From an uncultured Hymenobacter sp. (GTDB taxonomy: Bacteria; Bacteroidota; Bacteroidia; Cytophagales; Hymenobacteraceae), in contig CAJYPK010000043.1 in NCBI GenBank assembly GCA_913776615.1, forward strand, positions 62,001 to 126,000: a stretch of DNA of 64,000 nt, read 5' to 3'. Every line of letters begins with the position of its first letter. Position 1 is the stretch's first letter. The notes under the pieces were generated by a model. That model had not been told where the DNA came from. It saw only the letters and a list, made by a program, of their open reading frames with translations, and searched no databases. The position numbers and the translations under genes are program-made. Positions 49,723-58,002 of this stretch are shown in pieces.

Positions 49723-52580
49723 TAGAACAAAGTAACGACCGACCGCGCGTAGGCCCTAGCGGGGCTGCCCCTCGCGCCGTGCTCGCCGGACTTTTGCTGA
49801 GCCTGGCGGCGCTGCTGCTGGTAGTGGGCTGCTCGCCCCTGCGGCTGCTTGAGCCCAAGCAACGCCTGCTCACCAAGGTAGAGGTAGAAAGCGAGGGCCT
49901 CACTTCGGCCCAGCAAGAGCGCCTGCTCACGCTGGTGCAGCAAAAGCCTAACCGGACCATTCCCATTCCGAAGCTGGCGGTGTATCAGTTTGGCCACTCG
50001 TTCTACGACTCGGCCCGCATTGAGCGGAAAATCAAGCGCATTCGGGAGAAGTACGCCGACCGGCTGGCCAGCGCCCAGGGCGATTCGGCCCGCACCGGTA
50101 AGCTGCTGGCCCGGCGCGACCGCCGGCTGGGCCGCAAGCGCACGGCCCTGGAAAAGGGCAACGCCATTATGCGCCTGGGCGAGCCGCCCGTGATCTACGA
50201 CCCCAGCCTGAGCGAGCGCACCGTGGAGCAGCTCGCCACCTACCTGCGCTCGCAGGGTTACTTCCGGGCCACGGCGACGTTTACCGACTCGGCCCGCTCC
50301 CGGCGCACGCTCATTGCCAGCCTGCTGCGGGCGGTGGGCCTGCGCAAGCCGGTACACCCGGTACCGCTGCGCGACTCGGCGGGCGGGCGCCTGCACCGGC
50401 TCGTGACGGTGACCTACCAAGTAAAAGAAGGGGTGGGCTTTACCTTGAGCCAGCTCACGCGCAGCATCCCCGACTCGGGCGTGGCGCGGGTGGTGGCCGG
50501 CGCGCAGGGCGGTACGCTGCTGCACGTGGGCGACCCCTACAACGAGGATCTCATCGGCCAGGAGCGCCAGCGGCTGGAAACGCTGCTCAAAAATGCCGGC
50601 TACTATGATTTTCGCGCCCAGTATATTACCCTGGAGGCCGATACCAGCTTCGAGAAAAACCAGGTGCGCCTGCGCCTGCTCATTGGCAGCCCGCCCGGCG
50701 GCCACCGTGCCTACCGGATACGCCGCGTAACGGTGCTCACCGACGTAAACCAGGCCCGCGCCCTGCGCCTGGCCGCGGGCGATACCACGCGCCGCGCCGG
50801 CCGCCGCCGGCTGGCCAACGCCCCGGATACCACCAGCTTGTCGGGCCGGGCGGCGGGGTCGGCCACGGGCCGCATTTCCACGGCCAACATGCCCGCCGGG
50901 GTAACCCCCGCCGCCGTGGCCGACTCCCTGAGTGCGCGCCGGTTGCGGCGGGCGGGCCGCGTAGTGATTCCGCGGGATACCACCATGCAGGATTCCATCC
51001 TGTTTCTGAGTCGGGGGCCGCTGCCCATCTCACCAACCATTCTGGCCCGGCAAATTGCAGTGCGGCCGGGCCAGCTGTACAGCCAGACGCGTACCCAGCT
51101 TTCGCAGCGCCAGCTCTCCAACCTCGATATGTTCCGGTTTAACACCCTGGGTTATCGCAAGGTGGCCACGGCCGACGCCGACGAAAGCCCCGCCGACAGC
51201 GCCCAGGCCCTGACGCGGGGGCCGCGCCCCGCCGCCCAGGCCGCCCCCAACTACCTCGACGCCATCGTCACGACCTCGCCCAGCCCGCGCTTTTCGGAAA
51301 CTACCGAGGGGGGCGGCACCTACGTAGCGGGCCTGGTGGGGCCCTTCGGCAACCTGCGGCTGAAGTGGCGCAACCCCTTCGGCGGGGCCGAGGTGCTGGA
51401 ACTCAGCGGCCGGGCTGGCCTGGAGGGGCAGCTGGCTCAAGTGGGTGATAACAGCCGGAGCCCGGCCCAGTATACCGTGCAGCTCGGGGCTACGGCCGCC
51501 CTGGTAGTGCCCCAGGTACTGGCCCCGTTTCACCTGGGCAACCTGCTGGCGGGCTACCAGCCCCGGACGCGCTTCTCGCTCTCGACTACCTACACCCGCA
51601 ACGTATTCTACACGCGCAGCAATACGGAGCTCACCTTCGACTACCTCTGGCAAACCTCGGCTTATCAGCAGTATATCTTCACGCCCGTCGATCTGGGTAT
51701 CGTGAGTACGCCTTATACCAGCCCGTTTTATCAGAACCGCCTCGATAGCCTGCGCCGGTTTCAGGGTAGTCCGCTCTACCGCTCGTTCTTGCCTATCTAC
51801 GAGCCCAGCTTCAGCTTTACCTCGCTCTACAATTCCAATGACCTCAACCAGACGCGCAACGCGTACTTTCTGCGCATTTTCGCCGAACTGGGGGGTCTCA
51901 CGCGTGGTATCTACCGCAACGAGGAATGGTTTAAGCGGACCAACCTCTCGGTCTATAACTTCGCCAAGCTCACCGTCGATTACCGCCGTTACTACAAGCT
52001 CTCGCCCCTTACCTACCTGGCTTGGCGACTAAACGGCGGCGTAGCCCACGCGCTCACCATGAGCCCCGACCCCAGCCCGCTACCCGGCCAAACGGCCGAA
52101 GACCGCTACGTACTGCCCTACGACAAATACCTGTTTGCGGGCGGTTCCAACAGCGTGCGGGCCTGGAGCCCGCGGCGCCTGGGTACGGGCTCTTACGCCA
52201 CGCTACTACCTAACGGCGACCGCGATTACTATACCGAGCAACCCGGCGAGGTCCTGCTGGAGGGTTCTATCGAGTACCGCTTTCCGGTGTATTCGTTTAT
52301 CAAGGGCGCGCTGTTTACCGACTTCGGCAACGTCTGGACCCTACAGCCCGACACCAACCGGGAGGGGGCTGAATTTCTTCTCAACCGCTTTTATAAGCAG
52401 TTTGCGGTTGGCTCGGGCTTCGGGGTGCGCATGGATTTTACTTTTCTTATCCTGCGCTTCGACATCGCCACCAAGGTGTATGACCCCACTGAGACAGGGC
52501 AGCCGTGGCGCTTGCGCAACGCCTTGAGGCATACGAATAACCAGACCGTGATTAACGTGGGCCTGGGGTATCCTTTCTAA
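49713..52580 (+). CDS. BamA/TamA-family outer membrane protein, TamL-like lipoprotein
   Basis: A 955-residue protein. An N-terminal lipobox (L-L-V-V-G-C-S) marks it as a lipoprotein, the feature of Bacteroidota TamL. POTRA-like repeats are visible before the barrel (V-E-V-E-S-E-G-L-T and V-T-V-L-T-D-V). The C-terminal ~450 residues are the 16-strand barrel with the signature L-F-A-G-G-S-N-S-V-R-A-W-S-P and the last strand I-N-V-G-L-G-Y-P-F. The protein assists outer-membrane assembly or transport. A TTG start at 49713 is given; GTG 49779 is possible. It is divergent from the methyltransferase, overlapping it by 10 bases. Confidence 0.9.
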   Translation: MKPLEQSNDRPRVGPSGAAPRAVLAGLLLSLAALLLVVGCSPLRLLEPKQRLLTKVEVESEGLTSAQQERLLTLVQQKPNRTIPIPKLAVYQFGHSFYDSARIERKIKRIREKYADRLASAQGDSARTGKLLARRDRRLGRKRTALEKGNAIMRLGEPPVIYDPSLSERTVEQLATYLRSQGYFRATATFTDSARSRRTLIASLLRAVGLRKPVHPVPLRDSAGGRLHRLVTVTYQVKEGVGFTLSQLTRSIPDSGVARVVAGAQGGTLLHVGDPYNEDLIGQERQRLETLLKNAGYYDFRAQYITLEADTSFEKNQVRLRLLIGSPPGGHRAYRIRRVTVLTDVNQARALRLAAGDTTRRAGRRRLANAPDTTSLSGRAAGSATGRISTANMPAGVTPAAVADSLSARRLRRAGRVVIPRDTTMQDSILFLSRGPLPISPTILARQIAVRPGQLYSQTRTQLSQRQLSNLDMFRFNTLGYRKVATADADESPADSAQALTRGPRPAAQAAPNYLDAIVTTSPSPRFSETTEGGGTYVAGLVGPFGNLRLKWRNPFGGAEVLELSGRAGLEGQLAQVGDNSRSPAQYTVQLGATAALVVPQVLAPFHLGNLLAGYQPRTRFSLSTTYTRNVFYTRSNTELTFDYLWQTSAYQQYIFTPVDLGIVSTPYTSPFYQNRLDSLRRFQGSPLYRSFLPIYEPSFSFTSLYNSNDLNQTRNAYFLRIFAELGGLTRGIYRNEEWFKRTNLSVYNFAKLTVDYRRYYKLSPLTYLAWRLNGGVAHALTMSPDPSPLPGQTAEDRYVLPYDKYLFAGGSNSVRAWSPRRLGTGSYATLLPNGDRDYYTEQPGEVLLEGSIEYRFPVYSFIKGALFTDFGNVWTLQPDTNREGAEFLLNRFYKQFAVGSGFGVRMDFTFLILRFDIATKVYDPTETGQPWRLRNALRHTNNQTVINVGLGYPF

Positions 52581-52665
52581 GGAAAGCTTCACTTGACTTT
52601 TGACAGCGCTGGGAGAACGACCCTTACGCTGGACAAGCTAAAGCTCGTCCTACACTTGACAGGCA

Positions 52666-52732
52666 AAAGTGGGGCGGCGGGACACTAGCGGCACAAATAC
52701 TCTGTGCCGCTAGTGTCCCGCCGCCCCACTTT
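52666..52732. terminator. Perfect 30-bp hairpin between convergent genes
   Basis: Arms 52666-52695 and 52703-52732 pair perfectly (AAAGTGGGGCGGCGGGACAC and complement) with a 7-base loop AATACTC. It lies between the TamL-like gene and the dehydrogenase gene. A related GACAAGCTAAAGCTCGTCC half-palindrome is at 52630. Confidence 0.85.
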
Positions 52733-52781
52733 TACCTGGCTACTTATACTTGCCGGTGGGGGTACTCTCGCGATGTAGGTA

Positions 52782-54878
52782 TCAATATCCCAGCAATTCG
52801 CCCAGCGCGACCGCTACTTTCGCCGCACTGGGCAGCATTTGCTTTTCCAGCTCCACGTTGAGGGCGATGGCGGGCAGGTTGGCCGCGCCGAGGGTGAAGA
52901 CGGGTGCGTCGAGCTGGCGGAAGCAGTGGCGCTGGATACGCCCGGCCAGGCTCTCGGCGAAGGAATTGAGCAGGGGCTCCTCGGTGAGCACGAGCGCCTT
53001 GCCGTGGCGGTGCACGGCGGCCTGCACGGCTTCCCAGTCGAGGGGATTGAGGGTGCGCAGGTCGAGAATTTCGACGCGGCCGGGGTAGTCGCGGCTGGCC
53101 GTTTTGGCCCAGTACACGCCCATGCCGTAGGTGATGACCACGCAGGTTTCGCCGCTGGCCAGCTTGTCGGCGGCGGCTTCCTGGGCCACGGCGGCCACTC
53201 CCAGCGGGATGACGTAGCCAGCGGCCGGCTCGGTCGTTTTGGCGTCTTCGGTACCGGGCACCTTGCTCCAGTACAAGCCCTTGTGTTCGAGCAGCACCAC
53301 GGGGTTGGGGTCGAGGAAGGCGGCGCGCAGCAGGCCCTTCATGTCGGCAGCGTTGCTGGGATACACCACCTTGATGCCGCGAATGGTAAGCAGGGTGCTT
53401 TCGACCGAGCCGGAGTGGTACGGCCCGCCGCCGCCGTAGGCCCCCACCGGCACTCGAATAAGCGTCGGCACCGGAAACTTACCCATGCTCAGGTAGCACG
53501 ATTTCGACAGCTCCTCTACCAGCTGATTGAGCGCCGGCCAGATGTAGTCGGCAAACTGAATTTCGACGATGGGCCGCGCCCCCACGGCCGCCATGCCCGC
53601 CGTGCTACCCACGATGTACGCCTCCTGGATGGGCGTGTTGAACACGCGCTTGTCGCCATACTTCTTGGCCAGCAGCGCCGCCTCGCGAAACACGCCGCCC
53701 AGCTCGCCGCCCACGTCCTGGCCGTAGAACAGGGCCTCGGGAAATTCCCGCAGAATATCGTCGACGGCGTGCAGCGCGGCGTCGACCATCAGCGCCTTAT
53801 CGGCCCCGGCGGGGGCACGCTCGCCGGCCTCGGCCAGCACGGCGGGCGGCGCAAACTCGTGGTCGGCGTAGGTGGCGGGGTCGGGGTCGGGCGCGGCCTG
53901 GGCCTCGGCCCAATCGGCGGCCACGGTGGCGCGGGCCTGTGCGGCCAGGGCGGTCAGCTCTTCCTCGGTGGCCCCGGCCTGGAGCAGGCGGCGGTGCAGG
54001 CGGGGCAGCGGGTCTTGCTGCTGATGCGCGGCCAGATTGTCGCCCCGGTACCACTCGCGGCGCACGCCGCTGGTGTGGTGGCCCAGCAGTGGGCATTTGG
54101 CGTGCACGAGGGCGGGGCCGCGCCGCGCCCGCACGTGAGCGAAAGCTTCGGCCAGGCCGTTGTAGGACGATACCACGTCGGCCCCGTCGACCCGCACGCG
54201 GTGCAGGCCGGGAAAGCCAGCGGCAAACTCGTAGGCATCCATTGCCCGCATCTCACGGCCGGTGGCCGAGATACCCCAGTCGTTGTCCTGCACCAGGTAC
54301 ACGATGGGCAGGCGATGCAGAATAGCCATTTGCAGGGCCTCGCTCACCTCGCCCTCCGTCATGGCCCCGTCGCCGATGGAGCAGAGCACGAGCGGCTGGC
54401 TGGCTTCGTCGCCCAGCCCCTGCCCCTCCAAATAACTGAGGGCGTGAGCCATCCCGGTGGCCGGAATGGCCTGCATGCCGGTGGCCGAGCTTTGGTGCGG
54501 CATCACGGGCACGCCGGCCCGGCGCAGGCTGGGGTGGCTGTAGTAGGTGCGCCCGCCGCTGAAGGGGTCGTCGCGCTTGGCCAGCAGCTGGAGCATCAGC
54601 TCGTAGGGACGCAGCCCCAGGCCCAGCAGCAGGGCGTCGTCGCGGTAGTACGGGGCGGCGTAATCGGCCCCGGTGAGCAGGAAGGCGGTGGCGAGTTGCA
54701 CGGCCTCGTGGCCACGGGCGGTGGCGTGTACGTAGCGGGCCGCCACGGTCTTATTCGCTTCGTAGAGGGTGGCCATCTCGGCGGCCGTGTGCATGAGCAG
54801 GTAGGCGCGGCGCAGGAGGTCGAAACCGGGCGCGGCCGGCACGGCCGCAACGGGCGCGGCGGGGGCATCGAAGAGCAT
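52782..54878 (-). CDS. 2-oxoacid dehydrogenase E1, alpha and beta subunits fused
   Basis: A 698-residue protein with the E1 alpha (residues ~1-330) and beta (~345-698) parts in one chain. The ThDP/Mg motif is G-D-G-A-M-T-E-G-E-V with the downstream Y-L-V-Q-D-N-D-W-G-I-S. The beta half shows F-P-E-A-L-F-Y-G-Q-D-V-G-G-E-L-G-G-V-F and L-I-R-V-P-V-G-A-Y-G-G-G-G-P-Y-H-S-G. Substrate is probably pyruvate or a branched-chain 2-oxoacid; no E2/E3 gene is adjacent. Its start is next to an octamer repeat array. Confidence 0.94.
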   Translation of the reverse strand: MLFDAPAAPVAAVPAAPGFDLLRRAYLLMHTAAEMATLYEANKTVAARYVHATARGHEAVQLATAFLLTGADYAAPYYRDDALLLGLGLRPYELMLQLLAKRDDPFSGGRTYYSHPSLRRAGVPVMPHQSSATGMQAIPATGMAHALSYLEGQGLGDEASQPLVLCSIGDGAMTEGEVSEALQMAILHRLPIVYLVQDNDWGISATGREMRAMDAYEFAAGFPGLHRVRVDGADVVSSYNGLAEAFAHVRARRGPALVHAKCPLLGHHTSGVRREWYRGDNLAAHQQQDPLPRLHRRLLQAGATEEELTALAAQARATVAADWAEAQAAPDPDPATYADHEFAPPAVLAEAGERAPAGADKALMVDAALHAVDDILREFPEALFYGQDVGGELGGVFREAALLAKKYGDKRVFNTPIQEAYIVGSTAGMAAVGARPIVEIQFADYIWPALNQLVEELSKSCYLSMGKFPVPTLIRVPVGAYGGGGPYHSGSVESTLLTIRGIKVVYPSNAADMKGLLRAAFLDPNPVVLLEHKGLYWSKVPGTEDAKTTEPAAGYVIPLGVAAVAQEAAADKLASGETCVVITYGMGVYWAKTASRDYPGRVEILDLRTLNPLDWEAVQAAVHRHGKALVLTEEPLLNSFAESLAGRIQRHCFRQLDAPVFTLGAANLPAIALNVELEKQMLPSAAKVAVALGELLGY

Positions 54879-54936
54879 ATTCAGGGTGGGTAGAGCCAGT
54901 GGGGACGGTAAAATTACGCCCCCGCCCGACCTTTGC

Positions 54937-55131
54937 GGTGAGATGGTGAGGTGGTGAGATAGTGAGCGGTGAAATGGTGAGGTAGTGAGATGGTGAATGG
55001 TGAGGTGATGAGGCAGTGAACGAGTGCGTTCTATTCCAACTCATTGCTCACCATCTCGCCACCCGCTACCTCACTATTTCACCACTCGCCATCTCACCAC
55101 TTCACTACTCACCACCTCACCATTTCACCAC
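54937..55131. repeat. Octamer repeat array in inverted halves (GGTGAGAT)
   Basis: About ten imperfect copies of GGTGAGAT or GGTGAGGT run from 54937 to ~55024, then ~17 bases of ordinary sequence, then about eleven copies of the complement (ACCATCTC, ACCTCACC, TTCACCAC) up to the hemF ATG at 55132. It lies between the divergent E1 and hemF genes, so their promoters must be inside or abut it. Confidence 0.85.
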
Positions 55132-56028
55132 ATGACCCGCACCGATATTGCCGCTTGGCTCCAGGATTTTCAAACTCGCCTCTGCGCCCAGCTCGAAGCC
55201 GCCGACGGCGGCAGCGCCCGCTTCGGCCACGACGACTGGCTGCGGCCCGGCGGCGGGGGCGGCCACTCGCGGGTGCTCGAAAACGGCCACATTCTGGAAA
55301 AGGGCGGCGTGGGCTTCTCGGCCGTGGAGGGCGAGATGAGTGCCGCCGCCGCCCAGCAGCTGCACATGCCCGACCCGCGCTTCTTCGCCACCGGGGTAAG
55401 CCTGGTGCTACACCCGCGCAGCCCCCGCGTGCCCATTATCCACATGAACGTGCGCTACTTCGAGGCCGGCAACGGCGAGGCGTGGTTTGGGGGTGGCATC
55501 GACCTTACGCCCATTTACGTGGACGAGGCCCAGGCCCGGCGTTTCCACCAGCGTCTCAAAGCCACTTGCGATCAGCACAATCCCGCTTACTACCCCAAAT
55601 TTACCCGCTGGGCCGACGATTATTTCTACCTGCCCCACCGCCGGGAAACGCGCGGCGTGGGCGGCATCTTCTTCGATCGCCTCACCGTGGGTAAGGATGG
55701 CTCGGTGGCCGAGCTATTTGCCTTCGTGCAGGCCGTGGCCGAAACCTTCGCCCCCGCCTACACCGAGATTATGCGCGACAACCACGCCCTGCCCTTCGGC
55801 CCACGCGAGGAAGCCTGGCAAACGCTGCGCCGCAACCGCTACGCCGAATTCAACCTCGCATTCGACCGGGGTACCCGCTTCGGCCTCGAAACCGGCGGCC
55901 GCACCGAGAGCATTCTCATGAGCCTGCCCCCCCGCTGCGGCTGGAGCTACAACCCCGCTCCGCCCGAGGAAGGCACTCCCGAAGCCATCACCCTGGCCTG
56001 GCTCCGCAAAGGCGTGGCATGGGCGTAG
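55132..56028 (+). CDS. hemF: Oxygen-dependent coproporphyrinogen III oxidase
   Basis: ATG at 55132 (M-T-R-T-D-I-A-A-W-L) gives 298 residues, as in other HemF. Motifs include V-G-F-S-A-V-E-G-E-M, V-P-I-I-H-M-N-V-R-Y-F-E, W-F-G-G-G-I-D-L-T-P-I-Y, and R-G-V-G-G-I-F-F-D-R-L, with the conserved His residues. It converts coproporphyrinogen III to protoporphyrinogen IX in haem synthesis. The upstream frame is repeat sequence. The TAG stop overlaps the next repeat. Confidence 0.97.
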   Translation: MTRTDIAAWLQDFQTRLCAQLEAADGGSARFGHDDWLRPGGGGGHSRVLENGHILEKGGVGFSAVEGEMSAAAAQQLHMPDPRFFATGVSLVLHPRSPRVPIIHMNVRYFEAGNGEAWFGGGIDLTPIYVDEAQARRFHQRLKATCDQHNPAYYPKFTRWADDYFYLPHRRETRGVGGIFFDRLTVGKDGSVAELFAFVQAVAETFAPAYTEIMRDNHALPFGPREEAWQTLRRNRYAEFNLAFDRGTRFGLETGGRTESILMSLPPRCGWSYNPAPPEEGTPEAITLAWLRKGVAWA

Positions 56029-56140
56029 TTTAATTATGAATTGTAAATTATAAATTATGAATTGGCTCTTTGGGCCGCCTACTCATGCTTTGCCTTCTTA
56101 TATCATTCATAATTCATAATTTACAATTCGTAATTCAACT
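56027..56140. repeat. AT-rich inverted repeat spanning the hemF stop and the PAP2 start
   Basis: Left arm from the AG of the hemF stop (AGTTTAATTATGAATTG) to ~56065 and right arm ~56105-56140 (CATAATTTACAATTC) pair over ~35 bases. The loop carries the ATG of the PAP2 gene and the right arm is translated as part of it. Confidence 0.8.
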
Positions 56141-56705
56141 TGACCATCGGCTGTTGCTGGCTATTAATGGGGCACATTCGCCGGTGCTAGACAAGGTGAT
56201 GGCCTTTGCCTCCGACCGGTACGTGTGGATACCATTTTATGCCATCTTAATCGTTTGGCTATTATACCACTATCAGCGCCGAGCTAAAGCAGTGCTACCG
56301 CTGCTCATCGCGGCCGTGGCCCTGGCCGACAGCATCACGAGCAAGCTCTTCAAGCCAATAGTGGGCCGGCCGCGCCCCTGCCACGCCCCCGACCTGGCCC
56401 CGCTGCTGCACCTGCCCGATGGTTGCGGGGGGCAGTTTGGCTTTATGTCGTCGCACGCGGCGAACTCGGTGGCAATGGCCGTGTTTCTGCTGCTGGCTTT
56501 GCCGACGGGCCGGTTCAAAGGGCTGAAGGCGGGCGTGTTTGCCTGGGCCGCGCTGCTGTGCTACAGCCGCGTTTATTTGGCGGCGCATTATCCTACCGAT
56601 GTCTTGTGCGGGGCGCTGGTGGGGGCGCTGCTGGGCTGGCTGGCCAGCTGGGCATTCAGCAAGGCCGACCCTTACTGGTGGCCACCGGCCCAGGCTGAAG
56701 CTTGA
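56085..56705 (+). CDS. PAP2-family membrane phosphatase
   Basis: ATG 56085 gives 206 residues with five to six hydrophobic helices. The phosphatase motifs are K-L-F-K-P-I-V-G-R-P-R-P, S-S-H-A-A-N-S, and S-R-V-Y-L-A-A-H-Y-P-T-D (conserved His in the last two). It probably dephosphorylates undecaprenyl pyrophosphate or a lipid phosphate. The first ~19 residues (M-L-C-L-L-I-S-F-I-I-H-N-L-Q-F) are encoded by the inverted repeat, so the original start may have been later, for example near the L-D-H-R-L-L segment. Confidence 0.9.
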   Translation: MLCLLISFIIHNLQFVIQLDHRLLLAINGAHSPVLDKVMAFASDRYVWIPFYAILIVWLLYHYQRRAKAVLPLLIAAVALADSITSKLFKPIVGRPRPCHAPDLAPLLHLPDGCGGQFGFMSSHAANSVAMAVFLLLALPTGRFKGLKAGVFAWAALLCYSRVYLAAHYPTDVLCGALVGALLGWLASWAFSKADPYWWPPAQAEA

Positions 56706-56729
56706 CAAGCGGGTGACCATTGCGGGCGT

Positions 56730-56780
56730 GGGCAAGCTACAGCTTACCCTACACCGTGTAGGGTAAGCTGTAGCTTGCCT
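56730..56780. repeat. GCAAGCTNNAGCTTGC pair, terminator-like
   Basis: GGGCAAGCTACAGCTTACCC and GGGTAAGCTGTAGCTTGCC flank CACCGTG in inverted orientation. It lies between convergent genes and may end both transcripts. Confidence 0.7.
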
Positions 56781-56782
56781 TG

Positions 56783-56986
56783 CTAGTTGCCGGGTTGGCG
56801 GTTGCCGGTGTGGCCGTCGCCGTGGTCGCCCTGACCGGGCGAGCTGGTTTTCTTGGAATTGTGCCTGTCGTCTTGCGAGAGCGAACGATTCAAGTCTGCT
56901 TCCGTCTCAAACTGACCATTTTGGCCTCGGCGCACGTAGCGCTTATCGCCGGGATTGGGCTCGATTTCTTCGCGTTTGCGGGCCAT
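56783..56986 (-). CDS. Small hydrophilic protein, stress-response-like
   Basis: ATG at 56986 gives 67 residues (M-A-R-K-R-E-E-I-E-P-N-P-G-D-K-R-Y-V-R-R), rich in charged residues and probably disordered, with the pattern K-R-Y-V-R-R-G-Q-N-G-Q-F seen in small Bacteroidota/Proteobacteria proteins of unknown function. It has no signal and no cysteine. It follows the riboflavin synthase gene from which it is separated upstream by 65 bases. Confidence 0.55.
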   Translation of the reverse strand: MARKREEIEPNPGDKRYVRRGQNGQFETEADLNRSLSQDDRHNSKKTSSPGQGDHGDGHTGNRQPGN

Positions 56987-57051
56987 ACTGCTGCGGGGCG
57001 ACCGGGATATGGCGAGCCGCCCTTCCTGCTTACGCACAAGTAGCCAGCGAG

Positions 57052-57669
57052 TTATACTTCAGCGCTGGCTAGCAGTCCCTGGCTGGCCAGTAGCTTGGCG
57101 ACGTACTTGCCCACGATGTCAAACTCCAGATTGACGCGGTCGCCGGCCTGTAGCTGGTGAAAGCCGGTGTGCTCGTAGGTGTAGGGGATGATGGCCACCG
57201 AAAACTCCGTGGGCGTACTATCGAAGCACGTCAGGCTCACGCCGTTGACGGTAATGGAGCCCTTCTCCACGGTGAGGCGCTGCGGCCCGGCTTCGTGCCG
57301 GAAGCGAAACAGCCAAGAGCCGTTCTGGTCTTCCACGCTCACGCACTCGGCCGTGGCATCGACGTGCCCCTGCACGATGTGGCCGTCGAAGCGCCCGCCA
57401 GCGGCCAGGCAGCGCTCCAGGTTGAGGTGGCGGCCGGGCTGCCACTGGCCCAGGTTGGTTTTTTTCAGGGTCTCGGCAATGGCCGTTACAACGTGGGTAC
57501 CGGCCGCCACGTCGAGGGCTACCACCGTGAGGCACACCCCGTCGTGGGCCACGCTTTGGTCAATCTTCAACTCGTTGGCAAACGGCGAAGCGACGGTAAA
57601 ATGACGGTTGGTGCCCTCGTCGGCAACGGCGACTACCGTGCCCACACTTTCTATTATCCCAGTAAACAT
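57052..57669 (-). CDS. ribE: Riboflavin synthase alpha subunit
   Basis: The 205-residue protein begins M-F-T-G-I-I-E and has two lumazine-binding domains, the first with S-V-A-H-D-G-V-C-L-T-V-V and the second with I-T-V-N-G-V-S-L-T and a homologous G-H-V-D-A. It dismutates two 6,7-dimethyl-8-ribityllumazine into riboflavin. No FMN riboswitch is visible upstream. The repeat copy at 57670 begins immediately at the start codon. Confidence 0.96.
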   Translation of the reverse strand: MFTGIIESVGTVVAVADEGTNRHFTVASPFANELKIDQSVAHDGVCLTVVALDVAAGTHVVTAIAETLKKTNLGQWQPGRHLNLERCLAAGGRFDGHIVQGHVDATAECVSVEDQNGSWLFRFRHEAGPQRLTVEKGSITVNGVSLTCFDSTPTEFSVAIIPYTYEHTGFHQLQAGDRVNLEFDIVGKYVAKLLASQGLLASAEV

Positions 57670-57738
57670 GACCGCAGATTTAACGGATTTAACGGATTTC
57701 GCAGATACGCCCGCCAGCCTCCGGCGGCGGGCTGACTA
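57670..57738. repeat. AACGGATTTAACGGATT-type repeat, copy D
   Basis: GACCGCAGATTTAACGGATT onwards to GGCTGACT, directly adjoining the ribE ATG. It is the inverted partner of copy E at 57934-58002. The 195 bases between (57739-57933) contain no supported gene. Confidence 0.85.
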
Positions 57739-57933
57739 TCCCTTCGTGAAGCGAACCGGATGCAGGAGATAAAGTTGGCCTTGCTGCCCCGCGGCGCTCG
57801 GCCCAGTGGCGCACCGGCCAGTCGCATCGGGTACCAGCAGCCATGCAGAACACCTAGCCAGCACAGCCGACCCAATTCCCTACCAGCCTAGACTTCTGTC
57901 AATAATTCAATAACCGCAAACATACTCCCCAAG

Positions 57934-58002
57934 TAGTCAGCCCGCCGCCGCAGGCCGGCGGGCGTATCCCCGCAATCCGTTAAATCCGTTAAATCTGCGG
58001 TC
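57934..58002. repeat. AACGGATTTAACGGATT-type repeat, copy E
   Basis: TAGTCAGCCCGCCGCCGCAG to ATCCGTTAAATCTGCGGTC. Its final base is the last base of the glycosylphosphotransferase stop codon on the reverse strand. Confidence 0.85.

Noticed and set aside
52839..54893. Long open frame on the + strand opposite the E1 dehydrogenase (684 codons)
   Set aside because: The reverse frame carries the thiamine-diphosphate motifs and the + product has no recognisable domain, so it is an antisense shadow.
54937..55131. CRISPR array interpretation of the octamer repeats
   Set aside because: Units are ~8 bases with no spacers of constant length and no cas genes nearby.
57670..57742. FMN riboswitch upstream of ribE
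   Set aside because: The upstream sequence is a repeat copy found elsewhere in the window and shows no riboswitch core.
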